Of a stretch of DNA of 64,000 nt, positions 9,311 to 18,161 are shown piece by piece. The DNA comes from Alkalilimnicola ehrlichii (GTDB lineage Bacteria > Pseudomonadota > Gammaproteobacteria > Nitrococcales > AK92), in contig NZ_NFZV01000009.1 of the NCBI RefSeq assembly GCF_003399765.1, positions 88,026 through 152,025 of the forward strand. The letters run 5' to 3'. Position 1 is the first letter of the stretch, and each line of letters starts with the position of its first letter. Made by a program: the position numbers and the translations under genes. Below the pieces are notes generated by a model. The model ran no database searches, was not told where the DNA came from, and saw only the letters and a list, made by a program, of their open reading frames with translations.

Positions 9311-9332
9311 CGCCCTGCTTGTGAACAGGGCG
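9311..9332 (-). terminator. Stem-loop downstream of the alpha/beta hydrolase gene
   Basis: cgccctg pairs with cagggcg across an 8-base loop. It lies about 50 bases beyond the stop of the minus-strand hydrolase gene, and on that strand GATTTCT follows the stem. A weak intrinsic terminator is likely. Confidence 0.4.
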
Positions 9333-9382
9333 GGTAGGAGAAGGTGTCGATTCCAACGTGTGAGGCGGCTGTATTCTTGTCT

Positions 9383-10150
9383 TTACTTAAGGCAAATCTG
9401 AGCGTGAAGGAGTGCTAGCCGCCGCCCGCTGTCTTTTACCCCCTGTTTCTCCGATACGGTATGCAGAAGTTCGGATAATCTTTCCGGCACAGTGATCATC
9501 GGCCAATGACCGCCGTCCACGGTCTTGAAGGTCCACGATCTCTCCTGCCTAAGCGCTTTAATCAGCTCCAGCTCTCGGGAACCCGCGAGCCAACCGGGTC
9601 TAGCAATAAACGTAGCGTTAAGGGTCGAAAGGGGCTTCGCCAGTGCGGCAGGCTCCGAAACGGTTAGCCCGGGATGGCCGACGAATCTCGTCGATAGAAA
9701 CTCGATGTGCGCGGTATTGAGTAGAGGCTCCTGACGGAGTTCAGTCACTGTGGGGGCGGGCCAAAGCCCCGAATTGGCTGCAATCAGTTGTTTCTCGTGC
9801 GAGGGGTCTAACCCTGACACGTCGAACAGGGATTGACCGTCTATGGGTAAGAACGCCTCGACAAACACGCTATGCAGAAAGAGGTTGGGCGCTAGTGCCG
9901 CCGCTTGCCCTACCACGAGTCCAGAATAGCTATGACCGACCAACACAGCCTGTTTCAAGCCTTCGCGTCTCGCGTACCGGAGTACGTCTTGAACATGGGT
10001 GTCGAGGCGAGTACGGGAAGGCGTCGACGCGCCATCGAGTCCAGACAATGTGATCGTATGAACGGTATGCCCCCACTTTCTAAGACAAGAGGCGGTTTCG
10101 TTCCACACCCATTCTCCCGCCCATGCGCCGGGAACAAGAAGATAATTCAT
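9383..10150 (-). CDS. Alpha/beta hydrolase (EstC/salicylate-esterase-like)
   Basis: 255 residues, no signal peptide. It begins with the compact N-terminus MNYLLVPGAWAGEWVW, carries a nucleophile elbow GHSYSG near residue 80, and has a C-terminal histidine in the VDGGHWPM segment. These fit the EstC/methylesterase-like branch of alpha/beta hydrolases. The substrate is unknown. It lies upstream of, and in the same direction as, nothing obviously related; the AHSA1 gene precedes it on the same strand with a 58-base gap and could be co-transcribed. Confidence 0.85.
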   Translation of the reverse strand: MNYLLVPGAWAGEWVWNETASCLRKWGHTVHTITLSGLDGASTPSRTRLDTHVQDVLRYARREGLKQAVLVGHSYSGLVVGQAAALAPNLFLHSVFVEAFLPIDGQSLFDVSGLDPSHEKQLIAANSGLWPAPTVTELRQEPLLNTAHIEFLSTRFVGHPGLTVSEPAALAKPLSTLNATFIARPGWLAGSRELELIKALRQERSWTFKTVDGGHWPMITVPERLSELLHTVSEKQGVKDSGRRLALLHAQICLK

Positions 10151-10208
10151 GTCGTCGCCTCCAGTATTCGCTCTTTAAGGTTACGGCCCGCAAGCAGAAA
10201 TACCGGGC

Positions 10209-10619
10209 TTAAGCTTTGGTCTCCACATAGCGGCCGAAGTTGTCCAGGATGGCCTGCCAGCCGGTACGCTGTAATTCGGGCGAATTTTCGGTTTCTGCAT
10301 CGAAGGTTTCTTTTACGAGGATACCGTCGGCACGTTCGACAAACTCGATTCCGACCTCGCGGCCGTCGCTCATTCGGTATTCGATGCTTCGGTACGGGAC
10401 AACGCGGGTGTAGGTGCCTTCGAAGTCGAAGCCTACACTGCCGTCCTTGGCTTCCATACGCGATAGAAACTTACCTCCTTCCCGCAGATCGACCACGCTC
10501 CGGACTGTGTGCCAGTCATCCTGAGCGGAATTCCACTGCTTGATATCGGCCGGGTTGTTCCAAGCCTCCCAGACCTTATGCAGCTCGGCTTTCACAACCG
10601 TTTCGATGGTGATCTTCAT
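10209..10619 (-). CDS. SRPBCC / AHSA1-domain protein
   Basis: 136 residues starting at an ATG with AAGGA 8 bases upstream; a longer in-frame start at 10706 adds an unrelated leader. MKITIETVVKAELHKVWEAWNNPADIKQW and the later WQAILDNFGRYVE are typical of activator-of-Hsp90 homology 1-like START/Bet v1 proteins, which bind small hydrophobic ligands. The function is unknown. It lies on the same strand as the downstream hydrolase. Confidence 0.85.
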   Translation of the reverse strand: MKITIETVVKAELHKVWEAWNNPADIKQWNSAQDDWHTVRSVVDLREGGKFLSRMEAKDGSVGFDFEGTYTRVVPYRSIEYRMSDGREVGIEFVERADGILVKETFDAETENSPELQRTGWQAILDNFGRYVETKA

Positions 10620-10831
10620 TGGCTTATCCTTGAGTAATATCTGTGACAGTGCCCTATAGTCGAATAGCGACAGGGCAGGTCGACAGCGGCTGCAATATCT
10701 TGGCAAGGAAAGGTTGGGTTACGGCCGCGGCGCTTTGCAACGGTGCGAGGTCTGGAATGCCGTAGTATCATTAGCGCATACTGCAAATCGACCAAGTCGA
10801 TCGACTACTCTCGCATGTTCAGGCGCAAAAG

Positions 10832-11296
10832 ATGATTAAAAGGGCACTTCTTGGGTTATTCCTTATGACGAGCATGATCGCTTGCTCCGACGCGTCGGAC
10901 AAACGCCATACGGATCTGTTAAAGGGCGAGCACCCGAAAGTAAAGATCCTGCTGGTGGACGAGAACTACTTCTTTGACCTACGATGGTCCGACGAAGAGA
11001 AGTTCGAAGAAAAGCTCGCAGAAATTAAGGCAAGAGAAGGGCTTGCCGACGACATAGACTTCTTCTTCCGCCAGTTCTTCGCCAGGATCCCCTTTTATGG
11101 CGAGACGTGGCGCGAGTTCTTTGCCGACAGGCTTGTATTCTATGTCGAGGGCAGCAGGCACATCGCCCTTTTAGGTTTCAGTGCGGTGATCGACGAACAA
11201 GGTCGGAAAATCGATACCGGTCACCAGTTACTGCCGAGTAATCACACGCTGGAAATCCGCCTAAGTCAGAAAAATCCGAGATCGAAGGCGATCTAA
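10832..11296 (+). CDS. Hypothetical lipoprotein
   Basis: 154 residues, no family recognised. The N-terminus MIKRALLGLFLMTSMIAC is a lipoprotein signal with Cys18 in a lipobox-like SMIAC, so it should be lipid-anchored and exported. The rest is acidic and rich in aromatic residues, with no catalytic motif seen. It is monocistronic between the divergent AHSA1 gene and the convergent OsmC gene. Confidence 0.6.
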   Translation: MIKRALLGLFLMTSMIACSDASDKRHTDLLKGEHPKVKILLVDENYFFDLRWSDEEKFEEKLAEIKAREGLADDIDFFFRQFFARIPFYGETWREFFADRLVFYVEGSRHIALLGFSAVIDEQGRKIDTGHQLLPSNHTLEIRLSQKNPRSKAI

Positions 11297-11372
11297 GAGT
11301 CATGTTTCTAGAGACGACGGCAGAATACCCGCGGGTACTTGAATTCACCATACCCCATTCCGCGTTGCCGCG

Positions 11373-11948
11373 TCATGTAAGCGACTGAGGCGGTTCTAGC
11401 GTCACATGTACGGGTACCTCGTGAGTGACGATATCGAACACGGGCGAGCGTTGTTGCGCGAGTTCGACAAGTTGTTGCAGCTCCGCTTCGGAGGCGGTGG
11501 GCGAGCTAACGCGAAAGCGTACGCGGATATCCCGGTAGCCGTTACGGACACTCTCGTCCAGGCCGAGCATCCCACGGACATCGAGATCGCCTTCCAGCTC
11601 GGATTCGACCGTGTCCAGCTCAATGCCTTTGGCGGCGGCGTGTAGCACCAACGTTGTGGTGAGGCAGCCGGCGAGGGCGGTAAGCAAGTATTCTACCGGA
11701 TTGGCGCCTTTATCTTGCCCCAGCAGTACCGGCGCTTCGTCCTCTTCATACCGAAACGGCGGCTGGTGCCGCTGCTCCTCGCCCGCGCCGTAGAAGTTGC
11801 TAACGGTGGTGCAGTTATTACTGCCGTTAACCCACTTGTTGCTGGCGCGGAACTGGAATCCGGCCAGTGGCGTGTCCTCGTTAATCGCATTGATGGTCGA
11901 GACCATTTGTTTGACGTCAACCCCGTTGACCTGGCTTTGGCTGTGCAT
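11373..11948 (-). CDS. OsmC/Ohr-family protein with a single redox cysteine
   Basis: 191 residues. It contains the OsmC core: NPVEYLLTALAGCLTTTLVLHAAAKGI (first conserved Cys in LAGC) and the C-terminal helix of the family. The second cysteine of the peroxidatic pair, usually CPV, is replaced by Ser in QRSPVFDIV, as in some non-peroxidase OsmC subgroups. Peroxide reduction by the standard two-Cys mechanism is therefore doubtful. It converges on the lipoprotein gene. Confidence 0.88.
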   Translation of the reverse strand: MHSQSQVNGVDVKQMVSTINAINEDTPLAGFQFRASNKWVNGSNNCTTVSNFYGAGEEQRHQPPFRYEEDEAPVLLGQDKGANPVEYLLTALAGCLTTTLVLHAAAKGIELDTVESELEGDLDVRGMLGLDESVRNGYRDIRVRFRVSSPTASEAELQQLVELAQQRSPVFDIVTHEVPVHVTLEPPQSLT

Positions 11949-12188
11949 GCGGATCTCCTAACGCTGTGCCGAGTGAGATGAGCGTTGATATTGGGGGGAG
12001 GTGCATAGGCCAAAGCCCGCTTGTTAAATCGTTTCGTTATAACGTGGGTAGCAAGACGCCGCGGCCGGTTCGCTGTGCGCGATCGACGATGCTCGTTTTG
12101 CGCTGCATCTGATTATTAGCATAATCTCTATAAGTTGGAGGCGGTCCGCCTGTGCCGTCTTCCGGTATCGCAACAATGAGAGTTATTC

Positions 12189-13109
12189 ATGCCAGCACCG
12201 ATCGAGATCTACCGTGGCAGTGTCCAGGCCTGGGAAGTCGACCAAATGGGCCATATGAATGTTCAGTTCTATATGGAGAAGGCGGATGTAGGGCTGCAAG
12301 TATTTGCTCACCGTTTGGGCTTGGGGCCCGAGTTCGTACGGCGTGAGGGTGCACGTCTGACCGCTCGGACCTGCCATGTGCGTTTTCTGCGCGAGCAACA
12401 CCCCGGAGCGCCCGTTCGGATTACCGGAGGCACGCTGAGTGCGACTCGCGACCGCCTTCAGCTCTTACAAGAAATGACCAACCCGGCAACAGACGATGTC
12501 GCCGCTACCTTCGTGATGGAGGTCGAGCTGTGTGACATCGCCACCGGGAAGCCGCGACCGATTCCGGATGCCGCACTCCAGGCAGCGGCAAGCGTGGAGG
12601 TGGAGCTGCCCGCACATGCCGCGCCGCGCGGGTTGGAGTTGCGGCCCCCGCGTCGAGCACCCATGCTGAGCGAGGCGGAACAACTGGGCATGGTGCGCAC
12701 CTATACGGGTGCGGTGCTGCCCAGCCTTTGCAATGCCGACGGACATCTTTCGGCCCGTGCCTGCATGGGCGTGATCTCGGATGCCGTGCCCAACCTTTTG
12801 CACCACCTTCGTAGCGACCGCACCGAGGTTAAGCGCCGCATCGGCGGCGCAGCGTTGGAGTACCGCTTTTGCTATCGTCGTGCACCACAGGCCGGCGATT
12901 TACTCGCTTTGCACAGTGGGGTTCGCGAGGTCGGTTCGAAGGCCTATCAGCTCTGTCACTGGATGTTCGACCTGAGCACAGGCGAAGCGGTAGTGACGGC
13001 TGAGGCTGTGGCGGTGATGTTCGATCTCGACGAGCGGCGGGCCATTACCATTCCGGACAGTGCGCGCCAAAAGCTTGAGCATTTCCTCGTTCCCGAACTT
13101 ACGCTCTAG
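12189..13109 (+). CDS. Acyl-CoA thioesterase-like protein with two hotdog domains
   Basis: 306 residues. It has two tandem hotdog-fold segments. The first contains YRGSVQAWEVDQMGHMNVQFYMEKAD, with the Asp/His pair typical of 4-HBA-type thioesterases. The second lies around YTGAVLPSLCNADGHLSARACMGVISDAV. It likely hydrolyses an acyl- or hydroxyacyl-CoA. There is no operon partner; a membrane protein gene follows by 120 bases. Confidence 0.8.
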   Translation: MPAPIEIYRGSVQAWEVDQMGHMNVQFYMEKADVGLQVFAHRLGLGPEFVRREGARLTARTCHVRFLREQHPGAPVRITGGTLSATRDRLQLLQEMTNPATDDVAATFVMEVELCDIATGKPRPIPDAALQAAASVEVELPAHAAPRGLELRPPRRAPMLSEAEQLGMVRTYTGAVLPSLCNADGHLSARACMGVISDAVPNLLHHLRSDRTEVKRRIGGAALEYRFCYRRAPQAGDLLALHSGVREVGSKAYQLCHWMFDLSTGEAVVTAEAVAVMFDLDERRAITIPDSARQKLEHFLVPELTL

Positions 13110-13230
13110 TGGCCGATCGCGTTGCCCTTGCCAAAAACTGCCACAAGCCTTCTGCGCTATACTTTTGCCGGTGCGAGGATCGTAACAATACGGTGGGTTC
13201 GGATATGAGCATATAGTTGGTTGCCAGGGC

Positions 13231-13821
13231 ATGATCGAACGGGGAGTTCTTAGCGGCATTGCTATCGGGTTGACGTTTGTCGGCTTTGTGCCGTATATCC
13301 GAGCCATTCGGCAGCATAAGACTAAGCCGCATGTGTTCTCGTGGGTAATTTGGGGCTCCAGCACGTTTATCGCATTCCTGGCTCAGCTTAGCGGTGGCGG
13401 CGGTGTCGGTGCTTGGCCTATTGGCGTTTCCGGGCTTATCTCCCTCTACATCGCAATACTGGCCTATAGCCGCAGAGCCGACAGCGTCATTACCCGGCAG
13501 GACTGGTGGTTCTTGCTCGCGGCGATGAGCTCGTTGCCGCTGTGGTACTTCACTTCCGATCCGTTGTGGGCGGTGGTCGTTCTGACTGCTGTAGATGTTA
13601 TCGGCTTTGGGCCTACACTCAGAAAAGCGTACGTGCGGCCGCATGAAGAGAACCTAGTATTCTTTGCCATCTTCGCGGTACGGAATGCCGTGGCGGTTGC
13701 GGCCCTGGAGCAGTACACGCTAACCACAGTACTCTTCCCGGTCGCTACGGGGCTGGCCTGTGTTACGCTGGTCGCAGTGGTCGGGTATCGGCGGCAAGCG
13801 GTACGAACTAGCAGCGGGTAA
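13231..13821 (+). CDS. Membrane protein with two PQ-loop-like repeats
   Basis: 196 residues and about six hydrophobic segments. Two internal repeats resemble the SemiSWEET/PQ-loop pattern: GLTFVGFVPYIRAIRQHKT followed by SWVIWG, and AVDVIGFGPTLRKAYVRPHE followed by a hydrophobic segment. The Pro of the second repeat keeps the loop; the Gln of the classical PQ pair is missing in both. It could be a small-solute transporter. No function is assigned with certainty. Confidence 0.6.
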   Translation: MIERGVLSGIAIGLTFVGFVPYIRAIRQHKTKPHVFSWVIWGSSTFIAFLAQLSGGGGVGAWPIGVSGLISLYIAILAYSRRADSVITRQDWWFLLAAMSSLPLWYFTSDPLWAVVVLTAVDVIGFGPTLRKAYVRPHEENLVFFAIFAVRNAVAVAALEQYTLTTVLFPVATGLACVTLVAVVGYRRQAVRTSSG

Positions 13822-13848
13822 TACTCGATGCGGCCTTTTGCTCTTGGT

Positions 13849-14718
13849 TCAGGAAGGCGGGATGGCCTGCAAACGTTCGAGCAATCTTTTCTCCTGGTCT
13901 ATAGCCAGGTGTAACGCGAATGTTTCCCTCAGCAACTCGATCACCGCCTCGGCTTCGATCTCCCGCTCCTCGGGTTCCTTACCGGGACGGAAGACCTTCA
14001 GCGTCCGGTCCGTCAATGCGTAACGGGTGTCCGCGCCGTTGCGTTGAACGATGATTTGGCGTGTGAACGGCGAATCGGGATGGTGCGAGACAACGTAGTT
14101 ATGATCTGCGTAGTCCGCCCGATAGTAACGCTCCTCTGAGAACTGGTAGAGATTGAACCAGTCATCGCCGCGTCGATGTCGCAGCACCCAGTGTCCGGAT
14201 ACCGCTCGGTCTAACCTATAGATCCAGCGGTCATGCCGAGCCTCGATGCCATCCGCCAGTGGAATGGGCTCCCGCGGGCCCTCGTTTCCGACACCGACAT
14301 CGATGTGCCAGTCTCTACTCTCCGCTTGTACGGCAAGGATCGTATGCGACATTGCAGTCAGTTCGCGCTCGTCGTTGCCCATCAGAATGCGGGCACTGCG
14401 TCCCTCTACCGTGAAGCCGAGGCGGTCGAGTACGGTCGCAAAAAGGATGTTTTGCTCGTGGCAGTAACCGCCGCGGCGTCGACGAACGAGCTTGTCCTGT
14501 AGACTGGCGATGTCCAGACGAATTTCCCCGCCGCTTATGACATCTAGGTTCTCGAACGGAATCGCTGCCAAGTGTGCTCGCTGCAAGGCGCGCAACGAGG
14601 CAACGTCTGCGGCCAGTGGCCCGTCGTAGCCAATGCGTGCTAGGTAGGCATCTAGATCGAGGCCTTCTGTCTCCCAGCGGGCGGTCGGGTGCAGGTTGGA
14701 GGTCGTGGACGCGATCAT
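13849..14718 (-). CDS. Arylamine N-acetyltransferase
   Basis: 289 residues from the ATG preceded by GGAGA; an upstream in-frame start at 14793 is less likely. The catalytic triad is visible: Cys in RRGGYCHEQN, His in SHTILAVQ and Asp in HIDVGVG. The N-terminal segment LQRAHLAAIPFENLDV is the family hallmark. Known members transfer acetyl or propionyl groups from CoA to arylamines or act as amide synthases. No biosynthetic cluster surrounds it, so a xenobiotic role is the simplest reading. Confidence 0.92.
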   Translation of the reverse strand: MIASTTSNLHPTARWETEGLDLDAYLARIGYDGPLAADVASLRALQRAHLAAIPFENLDVISGGEIRLDIASLQDKLVRRRRGGYCHEQNILFATVLDRLGFTVEGRSARILMGNDERELTAMSHTILAVQAESRDWHIDVGVGNEGPREPIPLADGIEARHDRWIYRLDRAVSGHWVLRHRRGDDWFNLYQFSEERYYRADYADHNYVVSHHPDSPFTRQIIVQRNGADTRYALTDRTLKVFRPGKEPEEREIEAEAVIELLRETFALHLAIDQEKRLLERLQAIPPS

Positions 14719-14969
14719 GTGTAGGTCTCCGTTTCGAGCGCGGGTGGTGCACGGGTGATAGAAGGGTAGGGCCTCAACTAAGCCTGAGGTCAAGCCTTGA
14801 TTTGACCTCGAACCGGATAAGCTCTGGATTGCTGGGCGAGCCGTGTGAATACGGTAGCAACGAGTGTTTTCGATTTTCTCGGAAAAATTGTTTTAGTTGA
14901 TTTGGCTAAGTCGCTAAAATGTATTCTCGCTAGTGTCGATTTCGTTTTTCATAGGAAAGGGATTTTCTG

Positions 14970-16120
14970 ATGAAAGGTGCTTCTCTTAAGGCTTACCTGC
15001 AAGATCCATTTCTGGCCGGCCTTTTTGGCGAGATCAAAGCGGCGGGCAACATGAAATCTTCTCTTCTCGACCTTACCCATAAATGTAACCTGCGCTGCGT
15101 CGGTTGTTATTTCTTCGTCGAAGGGATGGATCGACACAAGAAGATCTCCAGCCGCCGGGAATTCGAAGCCTTTGTAGAGGCGGAGAAGGCGAGAGGTACT
15201 AATATGCTTACCGTCGTAGGCGGAGAGCCGGCGTTGGAGCTCGACCGCTTAAGACTGCTGGCAAAGCACTTTAAATTAACCGTAGTAACCAACGGGTCGC
15301 TGCCCGTCCCGCGGGACGGACTGGAGAATATTCGGGTTGCCGTCTCATTTTGGGGGGACGAGTCGCAAGATACGTTTTTGCGTGGGCAAGATAAGCGGGA
15401 CGTATTTTCAGAAGCGTTGAGCAATTTTAAAGGCGACGATCGAGTCGGCTTTTATTATACAACCGTCGCCGGATGTACCGATGGTATCGAAAGCGCTACC
15501 GATCGAATGATTCAGAATGGCAATTATGTTGCGTATAACTTTTACGCAGACTTGGCGAAGCAAGGGGGAAGTACAACCATCGGCTCGGTTTCGCGGACGC
15601 TATCGACAAAATTAATCGAATGATTGAAAAGTATCCCAGGCAAGTCGTTTCCAGTCCCTATATTAACAGTACGATTGCCAAACGAAATCTGTTTGGTGTT
15701 CCGTGGGGGTATAACGTTTGCCCTAGCGTTACGTTCGATCACCCCGCTAATCAGGAAAGAATGAGAGAGGGAAAGAAATACCCCACTCAGTTCCGGGCCT
15801 ACAATGCCGATTTAAGGACAACGCGAAGGTGTTGTGTCGGTAGTGCGAGGGATTGTGAAACCTGTACCGATCTGTGGGCTACGTATGGTTGGGTGATCGG
15901 CTCGATGAAAGAGCACTTACGATCAAAGCAGGATTTTACGAACTGGCTTTTGACGACCTACATTTTCTATATGCAGACCGGGTTTATCGACGGCAGCAAG
16001 AATTTATACAAGCTGCCTGACATTTACCGACGGTTTCGCATCGAAACCGAAACGAATACGGCGCCGAGCGAGAACCGGACCCTGGCCTTGGACGTTGGGG
16101 ACGCGTGCCATGCGTCTTGA
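14970..16120 (+). CDS. Radical SAM protein with C-terminal Cys cluster (frameshifted)
   Basis: About 383 residues when one frame break is repaired. The N-terminal part holds the [4Fe-4S]/SAM motif in CNLRCVGCYF (CX3CX2C) and GGEP. The C-terminal part carries a cysteine-rich patch (RRCCVGSARDCETC) that could ligate a second cluster. The frame breaks at the G5 run 15564-15568. One additional G would continue as GGKYNHRLGFADAIDKINRM into the second half. Without repair there are two genes overlapping as ATGA at 15620-15623. The final bases overlap the metallo-beta-lactamase-fold gene. The substrate is unknown and no precursor peptide was seen. Confidence 0.82.
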
Positions 16121-16940
16121 GCAGGTACTGGACTTTGGGCCTGTTAAGGGGTTGCGGATGGGATTCGCCCCCGTCGGAAAGCCCCTGATGTCGGCTATTT
16201 GCTACCAACTGGACAATATTCTGATCGATTGCGGCCCGTCCAACGCGCACGAGTCTTTTGTTCGGCTCGTGGAGTGGGAACAGGTAGAGCACGTTTATCT
16301 TACCCATTATCACGAAGATCATGCCGGTAATGCGGCGTACTTGGTCGAACGGCGGCAGATTCCGGTGTACGGCCATCCGTTGACATGCCAGGCGTTGCGT
16401 AAGCGCATTGCGCTGAAGCCTTACGAGCTTTATATGTGGGGGAGTCTAAAGCCCACCGAGGTACGGGAAATCGCCGGCCAGGTAGAAAGCGATAAGTATC
16501 GGTTTCAGGTAATTCACACTCCCGGTCACAGCGACGACCATGTGGTTTATTGGGAAGCAGAGCAAGGGTGGCTGTTCTCTGGCGATATGTATTTAGGGGC
16601 TAGAATCAAGTACTTTCGATCCGACGAGAGCGTTATGCGAACGATCGCCTCCCTTAAGAAGATTGCCTCCTTAGAGTTCGATGCGTTGTTTTGTGGCCAT
16701 AACCCGCAGTTTGGTAACCCAGTGAACCACATTAAACGAAAGCTCGCTTTTTTCGAAAGCGTGGTGAGCGACGTTGCCGAGTTGGTCGATAAGGGGCTGA
16801 CGGATAGGGAAATCTACAAGAGACTGGTCGGGCGCAAGGAGTTTTGGCCTGCAAAGCTGATTACGCTCGGCGACGTTAGCTATAAGAACTTGATCCGGTC
16901 CGCTATAGACGGCTTAAGGGACACCGCTAGGAGCCGCTGA
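16110..16940 (+). CDS. Metallo-beta-lactamase-fold hydrolase
   Basis: 276 residues from the ATG; a TTG five codons earlier is possible. Metal ligands are clear: HYHEDH in LTHYHEDHAGN, His in HTPGHSDDH, Asp in FSGDMYLG and His in FCGHNP. It is a glyoxalase-II/RNase-Z-like or lactonase-type MBL hydrolase with a C-terminal helical extension (VSDVAELVDKGLTDREIYKRLVG). It overlaps the radical SAM gene by 11 bases, so the two are probably co-expressed and act in one pathway. Confidence 0.9.
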   Translation: MRLEQVLDFGPVKGLRMGFAPVGKPLMSAICYQLDNILIDCGPSNAHESFVRLVEWEQVEHVYLTHYHEDHAGNAAYLVERRQIPVYGHPLTCQALRKRIALKPYELYMWGSLKPTEVREIAGQVESDKYRFQVIHTPGHSDDHVVYWEAEQGWLFSGDMYLGARIKYFRSDESVMRTIASLKKIASLEFDALFCGHNPQFGNPVNHIKRKLAFFESVVSDVAELVDKGLTDREIYKRLVGRKEFWPAKLITLGDVSYKNLIRSAIDGLRDTARSR

Positions 16941-17345
16941 GCATAGCCGGGGCCGCGGTTCGCTGTCCGTCTTCCTTGGCAAAAGGTGTAGTGCTATCGG
17001 TGGCCGCAAAGCGCATTTTCGGACTAACGGCCTTTGCTTGTGTCTCCTGCTCGCGCGCAGCGGCGCTTCTGGCCCAGCACAGCTACTTGACAGCCCTTTG
17101 GGGGTCTTTTTAAACTTTGCCATTCGACTCAAGAGAACAAACGGTTAATTCTCATGCTTTTCTCTTTCCGCGCTTACACCAACCTTGGACGCCTGCGCAT
17201 CGCCTAAGTGGCGAGCGGATGGCGCTGATTCTCTAATTCCCGACATTCTTAGTTTGGTCGCGGGGCGGTTTTCTGTGCCCGGCTTCTGACCGAACGCCCG
17301 CTCGCCACTTATTCCGTCGTTTTATGCAATGACAGGAATATCGAT
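16941..17345. other. Intergenic region, no gene seen
   Basis: 405 bases between the MBL-fold gene and the methyltransferase gene. No reading frame with coding character was found. It holds the long-range inverted repeat described at 17205-17311 and presumably the methyltransferase promoter. Confidence 0.5.
17205..17311. repeat. 14-bp perfect inverted repeat with a 79-base spacer
   Basis: taagtggcgagcgg (17205-17218) recurs as its exact complement ccgctcgccactta (17298-17311), 35 bases before the methyltransferase start. It could form a cruciform or a long mRNA hairpin, or be a pair of operator sites. It lacks the core sites of an integron attC. Confidence 0.6.
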
Positions 17346-18131
17346 ATGGCGAAGCAATATCCCTTACCTGAGGCCAGCAATAGCTGGGATGGCGTGGCCG
17401 ACTGGTATGCCGGATGGTCCGGTCCAGGCGGCAGTTTCTATCACCGTAAGGTTGTGCTGCCGACGGCGGTTGAGCTTTTACAGTGCGACGCCGGGCAGCG
17501 GATAGTGGATTTAGGGTGTGGCCCAGGTGCATTGGCGCGGTGGGTTGCGGGCGAATATGTAGGCGTGGATCTTAGCCGTAAGCTGATCCGCATTGCCCGC
17601 AAACATAATACAAGCCCACGAGCCCGTTTCTTAGTGGGCGACGTCACACAGGCCGGATTACTGGAGGCGTTGGGCGAGCAGGGTTTCGATGGCGCTGTCT
17701 TTTTGCTCAGCCTGCAGGATATCCACCCCCTAACCGGCGCTTTAGTGAATGCGGCCAAGCTGTTGCGTCCCGGCGGCCGTTTGGTGGCGGTGATGATGCA
17801 CCCTTGTTTCCGCATTCCCCGCCAAAGCGGTTGGGGCTGGGACGGCGAACGGAAGCTTCGGTACCGGCGTGTGGATCATTACCTTTCTCCGCTCAGCGTA
17901 CCGATGCAGCGATATCGGAAAGGCAAGGGGGCGACTCGTAGCTTCCATCGGCCGTTGTCGGATTACATCAATGGCTTGAGTCAAGTCGGCCTGCTGGTCG
18001 ATGCCCTGCGCGAAATCCCCGTACTGGAAACGGTTGCTAAGGGCACGCCTCCAAGCCGGGCCGACCGGCGCACCTGGAAAGAAATTCCTTTATTTATGGC
18101 GCTGCGGGCGGTGAAACAGGCGGTTGTCTGA
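17346..18131 (+). CDS. Class I SAM-dependent methyltransferase
   Basis: 261 residues. Rossmann-type SAM motif I is VDLGCGPGALARW near residue 60, with an acidic post-I residue in VGVDLSRKLI and motif IV around FDGAVFLLSLQDI. The C-terminal region (HPCFRIPRQSGWGWD, SFHRPLSDY) resembles small-molecule or UbiE-like methyltransferases. The substrate is unknown. The AadA-like gene follows in the same direction by 30 bases, so they may be co-transcribed. Confidence 0.87.
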   Translation: MAKQYPLPEASNSWDGVADWYAGWSGPGGSFYHRKVVLPTAVELLQCDAGQRIVDLGCGPGALARWVAGEYVGVDLSRKLIRIARKHNTSPRARFLVGDVTQAGLLEALGEQGFDGAVFLLSLQDIHPLTGALVNAAKLLRPGGRLVAVMMHPCFRIPRQSGWGWDGERKLRYRRVDHYLSPLSVPMQRYRKGKGATRSFHRPLSDYINGLSQVGLLVDALREIPVLETVAKGTPPSRADRRTWKEIPLFMALRAVKQAVV

Positions 18132-18161
18132 GCCGTGGGCAGTCATGGATTCAATCGGTAA

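Noticed and set aside
9955..10543. Long antisense frames opposite the hydrolase and AHSA1 genes
   Set aside because: They mirror codon structure of well-supported genes on the other strand and show no family resemblance.
15620..16120. Second radical SAM fragment as an independent gene starting at ATG 15620
   Set aside because: The fragment only makes sense as the C-terminal part of the upstream protein, and a one-base repair gives a continuous plausible sequence.
17205..17311. Possible integron attC site, given the nearby AadA-like and acetyltransferase genes
   Set aside because: The inverted repeats do not carry the GTTRRRY/RYYYAAC core sites, no integrase is present, and neighbouring genes are in mixed orientations.
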